The position numbers and the translations under genes are program-made. The notes beneath the pieces were generated by a model, which saw nothing but the letters and a program-made list of their open reading frames with translations, did not search any database and was not told where the DNA came from. DNA of 10,958 nucleotides from Deltaproteobacteria bacterium UBA2385 (lineage in GTDB: Bacteria > Myxococcota_A > UBA796 > UBA2385), in NCBI GenBank assembly GCA_002343455.1, contig DDSR01000122.1, positions 1 to 10,958 on the forward strand, given 5' to 3'. Positions 1 through 8,808 of the stretch are shown here, piece after piece. Every line of letters starts with the position of its first letter. Within the stretch, counting starts at the first letter, position 1.

Positions 1-2
1 CC

Positions 3-578
3 CCTCCCCCCAGCCCGGTGGGCGCCGCCCCGCCCAGCGGGGCCGACGGCGACCTCCTCACCCTGCCCACGGCCTCCAGCGGCGCCCCAGCGAGCCCCCA
101 GGACACCAGCGCGCCGGCCTCCAAGACCAGCGAGAAGTCCGTGGTGGCCTCCAAGAAGGGCGCTGCCCCCGAGACGCCCTACTACGCCGGGTGGGAGCAG
201 GGCGAGGCCAGCGCCGATGCCTCCATGGGGATCGCCAACACCGGCGCCGACGAGTTCAACACCGGGATCGCCCTGGAAGGGCCCCGCTCCTATCGGATCA
301 GCCTGGCGGACTCCGAGGTCCTCTACCGCCTGTCCGCCGTGGCCGAGAAGACCGGCGGCCGCCTGCTCGACGCCAGCGGCAAGGCCATGACCGTGCGCAG
401 CCTGGGAACGGACGACGCCTGGGTGCGCGTGCAGCTCGTCGTGCCGCGAGGGAACGCCTCGGCCGTCGAGGGCCACATCGGCGGGCTGGGCGGCGTGCCG
501 GTGCCTCCGCCGGCCAACGCCCAGCTCTACGGCACCGACCACACGGTCTTCGTGATCGAGGTCGCGGCCCGCCCCTGA
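3..578 (+). CDS. C-terminal part of an unrecognised protein, 5' end outside window
   Basis: The reading frame is open from the left edge to a TGA at 576-578 and shows 191 residues, so the start lies outside the window; a GTG at 18 is in frame but nothing marks it as the true start. Residues 1 to about 62 form a Pro/Ala/Ser/Lys-rich, probably disordered linker. From about residue 95 the sequence looks folded, with alternating hydrophobic residues, a YRISLADSEV strand, a helix with LSAVAEKTGGRLLD, then WVRVQLVVPRG and a closing TVFVIEV strand. This pattern (a strand, a helix ending in a TGGRL turn, then a 'vPrg' strand) loosely resembles the C-terminal domains of some anti-sigma factor or DUF4349-type envelope proteins. 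I infer that weakly and see no zinc finger or membrane segment in the visible part. It is followed by radC on the same strand after a 165-bp gap. Confidence 0.6.
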   Translation, partial: PPPSPVGAAPPSGADGDLLTLPTASSGAPASPQDTSAPASKTSEKSVVASKKGAAPETPYYAGWEQGEASADASMGIANTGADEFNTGIALEGPRSYRISLADSEVLYRLSAVAEKTGGRLLDASGKAMTVRSLGTDDAWVRVQLVVPRGNASAVEGHIGGLGGVPVPPPANAQLYGTDHTVFVIEVAARP

Positions 579-743
579 GGGGGCGACCCTGACGAACGGC
601 GGGTGCCGGAGTCCCGTCGATCCGGCGGCCCCTTGGGCGACATCGGGCCGGCAAGTGTGCGCAACCACGTCGGGCACGAGCCTTGCGATGGGCGGCGGCG
701 GATCGCCTGGAGCGGTCTCCCCTTCCCGGCCCAAGGACCCCTC

Positions 744-1427
744 ATGCTCGCACGTGAACACTACGCCACCCACGGCCCCGACCAGGCCTCGGACGAGGCC
801 CTGCTCTCCCTCGCCATCGGCACGGGGGTCAGCGGTCGCCCCAGCGCCCTCATCGCCCGCGACCTGCTCGACCGCTTCGGCGGGCTCGAGGCCGTCTCCC
901 GCGCCTCGGTCCACTCCCTCACCCTGGTCCAAGGCCTGGGCATGGCCCGAGCCGTGCGCCTGCACGCCTCGCTCTCGCTGGCCCGCCGCTCTGCCCGCCG
1001 CGACGGGCCGCCCCCCCCGACGGTGCTCAGCCCCAACGACGCCTGGCGCCACTTCGCGCCCCTGCTGGCCGACCGCGCCGAAGAAGAGCTGCACGGCCTC
1101 TACCTGGGCGCCCGCGGCCGGGTGCTGATGCACCGCTGCCTCACCCGGGGCAGCGACCGCCACACCGTGGTCGACCCGCGCCAGGTCTACCGGCCGGCGA
1201 TCGAGCTCGGGGCGGTCTCGGTCATCGTGGCGCACAACCACCCCTCGGGCGACTTCAGCCCCTCGCAGCCCGACCGCGAGGTCACCCGCCGCCTGGCCAA
1301 CGCCGGGCGCGTCCTGGGGGTCGCCCTGCTCGACCACATCGTGCTCAGCAGCGAGGGCTTCACCTCGCTGGCCGAGTCCGGCGAGCTGCCCTCCTGGACC
1401 AGCGAGCCCCGGGGCTGGACCGACTGA
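744..1427 (+). CDS. radC: RadC family protein (JAB/JAMM domain)
   Basis: 227 residues, close to the usual RadC length of about 220-230. The N-terminal UPF0758 part holds GPDQASDEALLSLAIGTG (residues 11-28) and a helix-hairpin-helix-like LVQGLGMARAVRLHA (61-75). The C-terminal JAB/JAMM domain carries acidic residues 113-115 and HNHPSGDFSPSQPD (164-177), which supplies the H-x-H and S-x2-D zinc ligands of JAMM metalloproteases. The ATG at 744 is preferred because AAGGA lies six bases upstream and because the protein then begins where RadC proteins normally begin; a GTG at 603 in the same frame would add 47 low-quality residues. The family was named for a supposed DNA-repair role that was later withdrawn for E. 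coli, and its biochemical activity is unsettled. The gene stands alone here and converges on a ferredoxin gene. Confidence 0.93.
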   Translation: MLAREHYATHGPDQASDEALLSLAIGTGVSGRPSALIARDLLDRFGGLEAVSRASVHSLTLVQGLGMARAVRLHASLSLARRSARRDGPPPPTVLSPNDAWRHFAPLLADRAEEELHGLYLGARGRVLMHRCLTRGSDRHTVVDPRQVYRPAIELGAVSVIVAHNHPSGDFSPSQPDREVTRRLANAGRVLGVALLDHIVLSSEGFTSLAESGELPSWTSEPRGWTD

Positions 1428-1439
1428 GCTCAGTGGTCC
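1405..1439. repeat. Two adjacent palindromes spanning convergent stop codons
   Basis: A perfect 12-bp palindrome AGCCCCGGGGCT (1405-1416) is followed by ACTGAGCTCAGT (1423-1434), flanked by GGACC (1417-1421) and GGTCC (1435-1439) with one bulged base at 1422. The second palindrome contains both the radC stop (1425-1427) and the ferredoxin stop (complement of 1430-1432). An RNA hairpin could form from either strand, but no T-tract follows on either side, so a bidirectional termination role is only inferred. Confidence 0.4.
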
Positions 1440-1834
1440 TCGGAGACCTCGTTGCGCTTCCAGGAGGGAAGCTCCACCTCGACATCCTCGCTGCCATCGG
1501 GCACAAACTGGCAGGCCAGGCGGCTGTCCGGCTGCACCGCCGGCGCGAAGTCGAGCTGGTCCTCCTCCTCTTCGATCGGCGGGGGAGAGGTCTTCTTGCC
1601 GCTCCGGATGTAGACGTGGCAGGTCGAGCAGGCGCAGACCCCGCCGCAGGAGTGGTCCAGATCCACGCCCGCCCGCAGCAGCAGGCTCAGGACCGAGCCC
1701 GGCAGGCCGTCGTAGTGCTCGGGCAGGTCGGCCGGATCGACCTCGATCACCTGCCCGGTGTTCTTGACCCGCAGGCGATACGCCCGGGTGGGAAGGGGGG
1801 GAGCCTCGGACTTGATGTAGGGGTTGGTACCCAT
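1430..1834 (-). CDS. [2Fe-2S] ferredoxin, adrenodoxin/ISC type
   Basis: 134 residues, soluble, no signal peptide, so a cytoplasmic electron carrier. The cluster ligands are visible: Cys63, Cys69 and Cys72 in CGGVCACSTC (C-x5-C-x2-C) and Cys108 in RLACQF, the spacing of adrenodoxin-type ferredoxins such as bacterial Fdx. Between them is the usual acidic surface (residues 88-95, EEEEDQLD), which in this family contacts the reductase or partner. Cys67 is an extra, non-ligand cysteine. An N-terminal stretch of about 20 residues (MGTNPYIKSEAPPLPTRAYR) precedes the beta-grasp fold. The ATG at 1834 has GAGG about seven bases upstream. No isc or other iron-sulfur assembly genes lie nearby, so its partner cannot be read from context. 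It lies downstream of the tRNA-Trp terminator and so should have its own promoter; its stop is 2 bp from the convergent radC stop. Confidence 0.92.
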   Translation of the reverse strand: MGTNPYIKSEAPPLPTRAYRLRVKNTGQVIEVDPADLPEHYDGLPGSVLSLLLRAGVDLDHSCGGVCACSTCHVYIRSGKKTSPPPIEEEEDQLDFAPAVQPDSRLACQFVPDGSEDVEVELPSWKRNEVSEDH

Positions 1835-1859
1835 CGCTTGACCTCGCGGCGGCGTCCTA

Positions 1860-1878
1860 CCCCGATGGTCCCTCGGGG
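1860..1878 (-). repeat. Small inverted repeat in the ferredoxin leader
   Basis: CCCCGA (1860-1865) and TCGGGG (1873-1878) form a 6-bp stem with a 7-base loop, about 26 bases upstream of the ferredoxin start and just past the tRNA-Trp terminator. It lies in the only region available for the ferredoxin promoter or leader. It may be an operator or a leader hairpin, or chance in GC-rich DNA. Confidence 0.25.
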
Positions 1879-1887
1879 CGAGCGAAG

Positions 1888-1929
1888 GGCAGAACGAAAT
1901 AAGGCGAGGCAGGAAACTCCTGCCTCGCC
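1888..1929 (-). terminator. Rho-independent terminator after tRNA-Trp
   Basis: A perfect 12-bp stem, GGCGAGGCAGGA (1903-1914) with TCCTGCCTCGCC (1918-1929), has a 3-base loop. Read on the minus strand it is followed by TTATTTCGTTCT, a T-rich tail. It starts 6 bases after the CCA end of tRNA-Trp, so it terminates that transcript and separates it from the ferredoxin gene. Confidence 0.85.
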
Positions 1930-1935
1930 GAGTTC

Positions 1936-2011
1936 TGGCACGGGCGCGAGGACTCGAACCTCGGACCTGCGGATTTGGAATCCGCTGCTCTACCGACTGA
2001 GCTACACCCGT
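1936..2011 (-). tRNA. tRNA-Trp (anticodon CCA)
   Basis: A full cloverleaf reads on the minus strand. The acceptor stem is ACGGGTG with CGCCCGT (one G-U pair). The D arm is GCTC/GAGC. The anticodon stem GCGGA/TCCGC encloses loop TTCCAAA, giving anticodon CCA. The T arm is CGAGG-TTCGAGT-CCTCG. Discriminator G is followed by an encoded CCA. Length is 76. It has its own hairpin terminator immediately downstream and lies 67 bp downstream of the cytochrome gene. Confidence 0.95.
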
Positions 2012-2078
2012 CCAGGTGGCGGAGGAATAAGCGCTCTCCTGGCGGCAGTCAAGGCAGCCCTGGATCGGCCGAGGCCCC

Positions 2079-2402
2079 TCAGGGGCGCTTGCTCTCCAGG
2101 AAGGCGATCAGGTTGTCCAGATCGGCGTCGCTGAGCTGCGTGAAGGGCATCATCGGCGTGCCCGGGCGACCGGCGCGGATCGAGGTGCGGATGGACGCCG
2201 CGTCTCGGGTGGCCCAGAAGGTCTCCGAGGTGAAGTCGCTGGGCGGCGGCTGCAAGGAGATGGCGGCCGGGCCCTTGCCGTCGGCGTTCATGCCGTGGCA
2301 GGCCATGCAGTTGGCCAAGTAGACCCGCTGACCGGCCGCGGGATCCTTGGCCTGCGCGGAAGAGGCCGCGAGGAGGAGGAGGCTGAGGGCGGCGATGGAC
2401 AT
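2079..2402 (-). CDS. Small periplasmic monohaem cytochrome c (class I)
   Basis: 107 residues. The N-terminus MSIAALSLLLLAASSAQA is a clean Sec signal peptide with an AQA cleavage site after residue 18, so the mature protein of about 89 residues is exported. The haem-attachment motif is CMACH (residues 32-36), and the PMMPF segment near residues 83-87 supplies the methionine axial ligand; the closing helix LSDADLDNLIAFLESKRP is typical of small cytochrome c / CccA-like folds. The ATG at 2402 is chosen because GGAGGG lies eight bases upstream and the signal peptide starts there; an in-frame ATG at 2438 lacks a ribosome site, and longer forms would run through two tRNA genes. The role is electron transfer in the periplasm; the donor and acceptor are not shown, since no oxidase or reductase gene is adjacent. 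Confidence 0.92.
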   Translation of the reverse strand: MSIAALSLLLLAASSAQAKDPAAGQRVYLANCMACHGMNADGKGPAAISLQPPPSDFTSETFWATRDAASIRTSIRAGRPGTPMMPFTQLSDADLDNLIAFLESKRP

Positions 2403-2433
2403 GGGGACGACCCTCCGTGGCGTGGCTGCTCTG

Positions 2434-2439
2434 AGCATA
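2434..2439 (-). promoter_or_regulatory. Possible -10 element for the cytochrome c gene
   Basis: TATGCT on the minus strand lies 32 bases upstream of the cytochrome start and downstream of the tRNA-Asp terminator, where a promoter must exist. No good -35 hexamer sits at the right distance, so the call is tentative. Confidence 0.25.
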
Positions 2440-2488
2440 GCGCGCGCTGCCGCAATCGGCGCCCGGCTCGGGGAGGTCGGACAACGAG

Positions 2489-2525
2489 AAACGCCCACCT
2501 CCGAACGGGTCGAAGGTGGGCGTTT
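2489..2525 (-). terminator. Terminator after tRNA-Val/tRNA-Asp
   Basis: A perfect 12-bp inverted repeat, AAACGCCCACCT (2489-2500) and AGGTGGGCGTTT (2514-2525), has a 13-base loop. It begins 4 bases after the CCA end of tRNA-Asp; on the minus strand the stem ends in GTTT followed by CTCGTTGT. It ends the tRNA transcript before the cytochrome gene. Confidence 0.8.
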
Positions 2526-2529
2526 ATGG

Positions 2530-2606
<77 letters not shown>

Positions 2607-2628
2607 AGATTGTTGAGAGCGTGTCGGG

Positions 2629-2701
2629 TGGGCGGAACAGGGTTCGAACCTGCGACCCGCAGCTTGTAAGGCTGCTGCTCTCCCGACTGAGCTATCCGCC
2701 C
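2629..2701 (-). tRNA. tRNA-Val (anticodon TAC)
   Basis: A cloverleaf reads on the minus strand. The acceptor stem is GGGCGGA/TCCGCCC. The D arm is GCTC/GAGC. The anticodon stem GCAGC/GCTGC encloses loop CTTACAA, giving TAC. The T arm is GCAGG-TTCGAAC-CCTGT. Discriminator A is followed by CCC rather than CCA, so the CCA end must be added by tRNA nucleotidyltransferase. Length without CCA is 73. It begins 59 bp after the lon stop. Confidence 0.95.
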
Positions 2702-2726
2702 CGGATGATGGAGGGTTTCCCCCCCG

Positions 2727-2759
2727 GCGAGAGCGTCGTCTCAACCGAAGCGCCCTCGC
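2727..2759 (-). repeat. Hairpin just after lon
   Basis: On the minus strand GCGAGGGCG (2759-2751) pairs with CGCTCTCGC (2735-2727) through nine pairs including one G-U, with a 15-base loop. It begins one base after the lon stop codon. No T-tract follows (the next bases are G-rich), so it may be a mRNA 3' stabiliser or Rho-assisted end rather than an intrinsic terminator. Read-through into tRNA-Val is possible. Confidence 0.45.
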
Positions 2760-2760
2760 T

Positions 2761-5205
2761 TTAATGAGTCCCCTCACCCCCGTCAAGGCCGTGAATCAAG
2801 GTCGCGGTGGAAAGCGACTCGCTCCGGTTCCGGGCCTCGGTGGCAAGGGAGCGCCCCGCCGGCCAGCGGAGGGCCAGGTCGAGCACCTGGTCCATATGCT
2901 CGACCGGGTGGATCTCGAGCGCCTCACGCACCACCGAGGGGATGTCGGGCAGGTCTTTCAGGTTCTGGCTGGGAATGAGCACCATCCGCACGCCCACCCG
3001 GTGAGCGGCGAGGGTCTTCTCCTTCAAGCCGCCGATCGGCAGGACCCGGCCACGCAGGCTGATCTCGCCGGTCATGGCGACGTCGCTGCGCACCGGGATG
3101 CCGGTCAGCGCGCTGACCATGGCCGTTGCCATGGCGATGCCCGCGCTGGGTCCGTCGGCCTTCACCGCGTTGCCCGGGTAGTGCACATGGAAGTCGTTCT
3201 TCTCGTAGAAGTCCGAGTCAAGGCCCAGCTGCTCGGAGCGCGCCCGGATGTAGCTGAAGCCCGCCGAGGCGCTCTCCTTCAGCCAGTCGCCCAGCAGGCC
3301 GGTCAGGGTCAGCTTGCCCTTGCCCGGCACTACGGAGACCTCGATCTCCAGCACCTCGCCCCCGTAGCTGGTGACCGCCAGGCCCTTGACCATCCCGAGC
3401 TGGTCGACCACCTCGGAGGAGGGCTCGGGAAATCGCGGCACCCCCAGCAGCAGGTGCAGGTTCAGGCTCGTCACCTGGACCCGGGTCTGCTCTCCCTGCT
3501 CGACGACGAGGCGGGCGACCTTCCGGCAGACCTTGGCGATCTCCCGCTCCAGGTTCCGCACCCCCGACTCGCGGGTGTACTGCCGGATGATGCGCTCGAC
3601 CGCTTGCCGGGTGAAGGCGACCTGCTCGGACTTCAGCCCGTTGGCCTCGCGCTGGCGGGCGATCAGGTAGCGCTGGGAGATCGCCAGCTTCTCGGCCTCG
3701 GTGTAGCCGGGGAGCCGGATGATCTCGAGCCGGTCCTGCAGCGGCACCGGGATGCCCTCCAGGGAATTGGCCGTGCAGACGAACATGACCTTGGACAGGT
3801 CGTAGTCCAGGTCCAGGTAGTGGTCGTTGAAGGCGTGGTTCTGCTCGGGGTCGAGCACCTCCAGCAAGGCGCTGGCCGGATCACCGCGGAAGTCGGCCGA
3901 CATCTTGTCGATCTCATCGAGCAGGAAGAGCGGGTTGTTCGAGCCCGCCTTCTTCATCGAGTGCAGGATCTTGCCCGGCAGGGCCCCGATGTAGGTCCGC
4001 CGGTGCCCGCGGATCTCGGCCTCGTCCCGCACCCCGCCCAGCGCCTGCCGCACGAAGTCCCGCCCGGTCGCCCGCGCGATGGACCGCGCCAGCGAGGTCT
4101 TGCCGACCCCGGGGGGCCCGACCAGGCAGAGCACCGGTCCCTGCATCTGCTCGACCAGGCTGGCCACCGCGAGGTGCTCCAGGATGCGCTCCTTGACCTT
4201 CTCCAGCCCGAAGTGATCCTCGTCCAGCACCGAGGCGGCGTGGCCGATGTCCAGGTTCTCGTCGGCGTAGCGGTTCCAGGGCAGCGACAGGACCTGGTCG
4301 ATGTAGGTCCGGACGACCGTCGCTTCGGCGCTCATCGGGCTCATCATCTTGAGCTTGCGCAGCTCTCGCTGGCAACGATCACGAGCCTCGTCCGTCAGCG
4401 GCGCCGACTGGACTTGGCTCTCGAGCTCCATCAGCTCGGCCTTGAACTCGTCCTTCTCGCCGAGCTCCTTCTGGATCGCCTGCATCTGCTCGTTCAGGTA
4501 GTACTCGCGCTGCGTGCGCTCCATCTGCTTCTTGACGCGGGTCTTGATCTTGCGCTCGACCTGCAAGATCTCCACCTCACCCTGCAGGTGCTGGTGGATG
4601 CGCTCCAGGCGCCGCAGGGGGTGCGGCTCTTCCAGCAACGCCTGCCGGTCCTCGACCTTCAGCCCGATGTGCGAGGCCAGCACATCCGAGAGCCGCGAGG
4701 CCTCTTCGATGGCGATGATCGAGGCCAGCATGTCGGGCGCGACGCCCTTGTTCAGCCGCGAGTACTGGTCGAAGGCGTCCTTGACCGAGCGGATCAGGGC
4801 CTCGGCTTCGACCGCCTCGACCTCGGCCTCGACGATGGGGTGGACCTCGGCCCGGAGATGATCACCGCTGTCGATCAGCCGGGCCACCCGCACCCGGGAG
4901 ACCCCCTCGACCAGGACCTTGAGGTTGTCGTCCGGCAGGCGCAGCATCTGCACGATGGTGGCCACGGTGCCCACCTCGCAAAGGTCCTCCGAGCCCGGGT
5001 CCGGGGTCCGAGCCTGCTTCTGGGTCAGCAAGAGGATGCGCTTGCCCGCCTTGAACGCCGCCTGCAGCGCCGCGCGGGAGCGCTCCCGCCCGACGATCAG
5101 CGGCACCGCCATCGTGGGGAAGACCACCAGGTCCCGAAGCGGCAGGAGCGGGAGGAGCTCACCGCTGCCTGGGTCAGCCTCGTGATCCTTGTCCTTGAAG
5201 AACAT
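2761..5205 (-). CDS. lon: Lon ATP-dependent protease (endopeptidase La)
   Basis: 814 residues, the usual length of LonA. It degrades misfolded and short-lived regulatory proteins in the cytoplasm as an ATP-driven hexamer. The N-terminal substrate-binding domain starts at [17 protein letters not shown] (residues 18-34) and runs to about 210. A charged helical, coiled-coil-like region spans about 215-262. The AAA+ module has Walker A GPPGVGKT (363-370), Walker B LFLLDEID (426-433), and a sensor region near TAN (478-480). The P domain carries catalytic Ser687 in DGPSAG and Lys730 in GGLKEK, 43 residues apart as in E. coli Lon (679 and 722). The bases before Ser687 read [10 protein letters not shown] rather than the more usual PKDGPSAG. 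The ATG is 15 bp after the clpX stop with a GGGGGA ribosome site, consistent with one operon. The last 30 or so residues form a variable tail. Confidence 0.98.
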   Translation of the reverse strand: MFFKDKDHEADPGSGELLPLLPLRDLVVFPTMAVPLIVGRERSRAALQAAFKAGKRILLLTQKQARTPDPGSEDLCEVGTVATIVQMLRLPDDNLKVLVEGVSRVRVARLIDSGDHLRAEVHPIVEAEVEAVEAEALIRSVKDAFDQYSRLNKGVAPDMLASIIAIEEASRLSDVLASHIGLKVEDRQALLEEPHPLRRLERIHQHLQGEVEILQVERKIKTRVKKQMERTQREYYLNEQMQAIQKELGEKDEFKAELMELESQVQSAPLTDEARDRCQRELRKLKMMSPMSAEATVVRTYIDQVLSLPWNRYADENLDIGHAASVLDEDHFGLEKVKERILEHLAVASLVEQMQGPVLCLVGPPGVGKTSLARSIARATGRDFVRQALGGVRDEAEIRGHRRTYIGALPGKILHSMKKAGSNNPLFLLDEIDKMSADFRGDPASALLEVLDPEQNHAFNDHYLDLDYDLSKVMFVCTANSLEGIPVPLQDRLEIIRLPGYTEAEKLAISQRYLIARQREANGLKSEQVAFTRQAVERIIRQYTRESGVRNLEREIAKVCRKVARLVVEQGEQTRVQVTSLNLHLLLGVPRFPEPSSEVVDQLGMVKGLAVTSYGGEVLEIEVSVVPGKGKLTLTGLLGDWLKESASAGFSYIRARSEQLGLDSDFYEKNDFHVHYPGNAVKADGPSAGIAMATAMVSALTGIPVRSDVAMTGEISLRGRVLPIGGLKEKTLAAHRVGVRMVLIPSQNLKDLPDIPSVVREALEIHPVEHMDQVLDLALRWPAGRSLATEARNRSESLSTATLIHGLDGGEGTH

Positions 5206-5220
5206 CGAGTCCCCCGGGCC

Positions 5221-6473
<1,253 letters not shown>

Positions 6474-6477
<4 letters not shown>

Positions 6478-7091
6478 TTGCTCTCCTTGACCGGCTTCTG
6501 GATCACCTCGTCGATGATGCCGTAGGTCTGAGCCTCGTACGCGTCCATGATGTAGTCGCGCTCGGTGTCCGACTTGATGCGCTCCAGCGACGTCCCGGTG
6601 TGGTGTGCCATGATGTCGTTGAGCTGGGCGCGCATGCGCAGGATCTCGCGGGCGTGGATCTCGATGTCCGTCGCCTGGCCCTGGGCCCCGCCCAAGGGCT
6701 GGTGGATCAACACCCGGGCGTGCGGCAGCGCCCGCCGCTTGCCCTTGGCGCCCGCGGCCAGCAACACCGCCCCCATGCTGGCCGCCTGGCCCATGCAGAT
6801 GGTGGCCACGTCGGCGTTGACGTACTGCATGGTGTCGTAGATGGCCATGCCGGCGGTGATGACCCCGCCGGGGCTGTTGATGTAGAGGTAGATGTCCTTG
6901 TCGGGGTCCTGGCTGTCCAGGAAGAGCAGCTGCGCGATGATGGCATTGGCAACTGCGTCGTTGACCTGCGTCCCCAAGAAGATGATCCGGTCCTGAAGCA
7001 GCCGGGAGTAGATGTCGTAGGTCCGCTCGCCCCGATGGGTCTGCTCGACGACATAGGGGACGAGGTAGTTCGCCTGGAAGTCCGCGCTCAT
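6474..7091 (-). CDS. clpP: ClpP, proteolytic subunit of the Clp protease
   Basis: 205 residues. A serine peptidase of family S14 that forms the tetradecameric barrel fed by ClpX. The catalytic triad is visible: Ser105 in GQAASMGA, His130 in VLIHQPLGG, and Asp179 in TERDY; the spacings of 25 and 49 match E. coli ClpP. The oxyanion-region INSPGG (71-76) and the GQATDIEI helix are intact. The ATG at 7091 is chosen because GGAG lies seven bases upstream and the protein then starts close to [24 protein letters not shown], the conserved N-terminal loop of ClpP; 22 further in-frame upstream residues look non-coding. It lies 142 bp after tig, with a hairpin between, and shares 4 bp with clpX. Confidence 0.98.
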
Positions 7092-7180
7092 CTGCAAGCT
7101 CCACGGGTCGTGACTGGAAGGACGAGGCCCAGCCGGGGACCGGACCATCCAATCCACTAACCCGAGCCCCGCAGGAAGCG

Positions 7181-7221
7181 TGCGGCTTGACTGCTCACCG
7201 CGAAGCAGAAGACAAGCCGCA
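7181..7221 (-). repeat. Hairpin in the tig-clpP intergenic region
   Basis: TGCGGCTTG (7181-7189) and CAAGCCGCA (7213-7221) form a perfect 9-bp stem; inside it CTGCT (7191-7195) and AGCAG (7204-7208) form a second 5-bp stem over an 8-base loop. It starts about 12 bases past the tig stop. No T-tract follows on the minus strand, so it may be an attenuator, an RNA-processing or a mRNA-stability element that adjusts clpP output relative to tig. Confidence 0.5.
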
Positions 7222-7233
7222 GCGGGTCCGCGC

Positions 7234-8775
7234 TCAGGCCTTTTCGAGGGCCTCGATGATCTGGGCCTTGGTCGCCTTGGCGTTGACCTCGATCCCCAGC
7301 TGCTGAGCGGCCTCGAGCAGCTCCTCCTTCTTCATGCTCTTGTTCCAGGCAACCGCGGCCGGGGCGGGAGCTTCGACCGAGGCGGGCGCCTCGGCGGGAG
7401 CGTCCTCGACCTTGGCGGCCTTGGCAGCCTTGGCGGCCTTCGGGGCCTTGGCGGCGGGAGCCGGCGCCTCGGCGGCGGCGGCCTCACCCTCGCTGGGGGC
7501 GACCGGGACGAGATCCGAGGCCTCGAGCAGCCAGGCCAGCGTCTTCTCTTCGAGGATGCGGGTCTTGAGCACGCCGAAGGCGTTCTCGCGCTGGAGGTAG
7601 GCGCGGATCGCCTGCACCTGCTGGCCCCGCATCTCGGCGATCTCGGCCACGCGGGCGTCGAGCTCGGCGTCGGAGACATCCAGGTTCTCCTGTCGCGCGA
7701 TGGTCGCCAGGATCACGCTGGCCTTGGCGGCGAAGAGCGCGCGGTTGCTGAGGTCCTTGACCTCGGCGTCCGAGAAGCGGATCGAGCGCGGGTCCTGGCC
7801 GCCATAGGCGCGGCGGACCTTCAGCTCTTCCACCAGGGCGTTGAACTGCTCCTGCACCAGGGCCTGGGGCACCTCGAACTCGTTGGCGTCCACCAGGGTC
7901 TGCAGCAGCGAGACCCGGGCCTGGTTTCGGCCGGCCTCGTCGGCCTGCTCCTGCAGCCGCATGCGGATGGCGGCGCGCATCCCCTCGACGCCACCCTCGA
8001 ACTTCTGCTCGGCGGCGAAGGCGTCGTCGAGCGCGGGCACCTGCAGGGCCTGCAGCGAGCTCACCGTGACCTCGGCCTGGACCGTGCGCCCGGCGAGGTG
8101 CTCGTACAGCGAGGAGGTCCCGATGGTGACCGTGCCGGTCCGGGTCTCGCCGCGGGAGGCGCCGATCAACAGCGACTCGATGCCGCTGTAGAAGCGCTCG
8201 CCGCTGGTCAGGATCATCGTCCCGGGCTCGTCCGCGACCACCTCGTCCCCATCGCGCAGGGTCAGGGCGGCCAGCACGCGGTCCCCCTCCTGCACCGGGC
8301 GGTCGTCGGTGACCTCGACGATGCGGGCCTGGCTCTGCAGGGTCCGGTTGACCTGGGCGTCCACGTCGGCGTCCCGCACCTCGGCCGTCGGGAACTCCAC
8401 CCGCAGCCCGGTGTAGCCCTCGAGGCTGAGGCTGGGCTTGACGTCCACCCCGATCACGAAGGACAGGCCCGCGCCGGAGACGACCTCGCCCTGCTCTTCC
8501 AGCGCCGGCTGCCCGGCGAGGTCCAGACCCTCGGAGGCCTTGCGGAAGGCCTGCTCGATCAGCCGCGAGCTGACGTCGCTGTTGACCTGCCGGCCGAAGC
8601 GGGCCTCGAGCACGTTGCGCGGCGCCTTGCCGGGGCGGAAGCCCGGGATCTTGGCCTTGTTCTTCAGGCTCTTGTACGCGGTCTCCAGCTCGTCGCGAAC
8701 GACGGCCGCGTCGACGGTGAAGCGCAGGCGGCGGCGGATCGGGGAGACATCTTCGATGGCGAGGTCGTACTGCAT
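7234..8775 (-). CDS. tig: Trigger factor (ribosome-associated chaperone and prolyl isomerase) with extra C-terminal tail
   Basis: 513 residues, clearly longer than the usual 430-450. It binds ribosomal protein uL23 at the tunnel exit and shields nascent chains. The ribosome-binding domain has the signature GFRPGKAP (residues 44-51). The FKBP-like isomerase domain covers about 150-240, and the helical SurA-like chaperone domain ends near residue 420. Two additions follow: an Ala/Pro/Lys/Glu-rich linker (427-475, including [10 protein letters not shown]) and a terminal segment (476-513, [20 protein letters not shown] then [14 protein letters not shown]) that resembles HeH, SAP or Rho N-terminal domains, which are nucleic-acid binding folds in other proteins. 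The ATG at 8775 is chosen because [17 protein letters not shown] matches the start of the family; its ribosome site is weak (GAG only). It begins 34 bp after tRNA-Leu with no terminator between. Confidence 0.97.
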   Translation of the reverse strand: MQYDLAIEDVSPIRRRLRFTVDAAVVRDELETAYKSLKNKAKIPGFRPGKAPRNVLEARFGRQVNSDVSSRLIEQAFRKASEGLDLAGQPALEEQGEVVSGAGLSFVIGVDVKPSLSLEGYTGLRVEFPTAEVRDADVDAQVNRTLQSQARIVEVTDDRPVQEGDRVLAALTLRDGDEVVADEPGTMILTSGERFYSGIESLLIGASRGETRTGTVTIGTSSLYEHLAGRTVQAEVTVSSLQALQVPALDDAFAAEQKFEGGVEGMRAAIRMRLQEQADEAGRNQARVSLLQTLVDANEFEVPQALVQEQFNALVEELKVRRAYGGQDPRSIRFSDAEVKDLSNRALFAAKASVILATIARQENLDVSDAELDARVAEIAEMRGQQVQAIRAYLQRENAFGVLKTRILEEKTLAWLLEASDLVPVAPSEGEAAAAEAPAPAAKAPKAAKAAKAAKVEDAPAEAPASVEAPAPAAVAWNKSMKKEELLEAAQQLGIEVNAKATKAQIIEALEKA

Positions 8776-8808
8776 TCTGCACTCGGAAGAAGGGCGTAGG
8801 GAGGAGGG

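Noticed and set aside
603..743. GTG start adding 47 residues to RadC
   Set aside because: No ribosome site and no similarity to RadC N-termini; AAGGA precedes the ATG at 744.
1433..2134. 233-codon plus-strand open frame
   Set aside because: It runs antisense through the ferredoxin gene, the terminator and tRNA-Trp, so it is not a gene.
6478..7152. Upstream extension of the clpX reading frame
   Set aside because: It lies in a wrong frame over clpP; the conserved clpX product begins at the GTG at 6477.
7180..8799. A 539-codon plus-strand open frame opposite tig
   Set aside because: Antisense shadow of trigger factor with Gly/Leu/Asp-rich repetitive composition and no domain signal.
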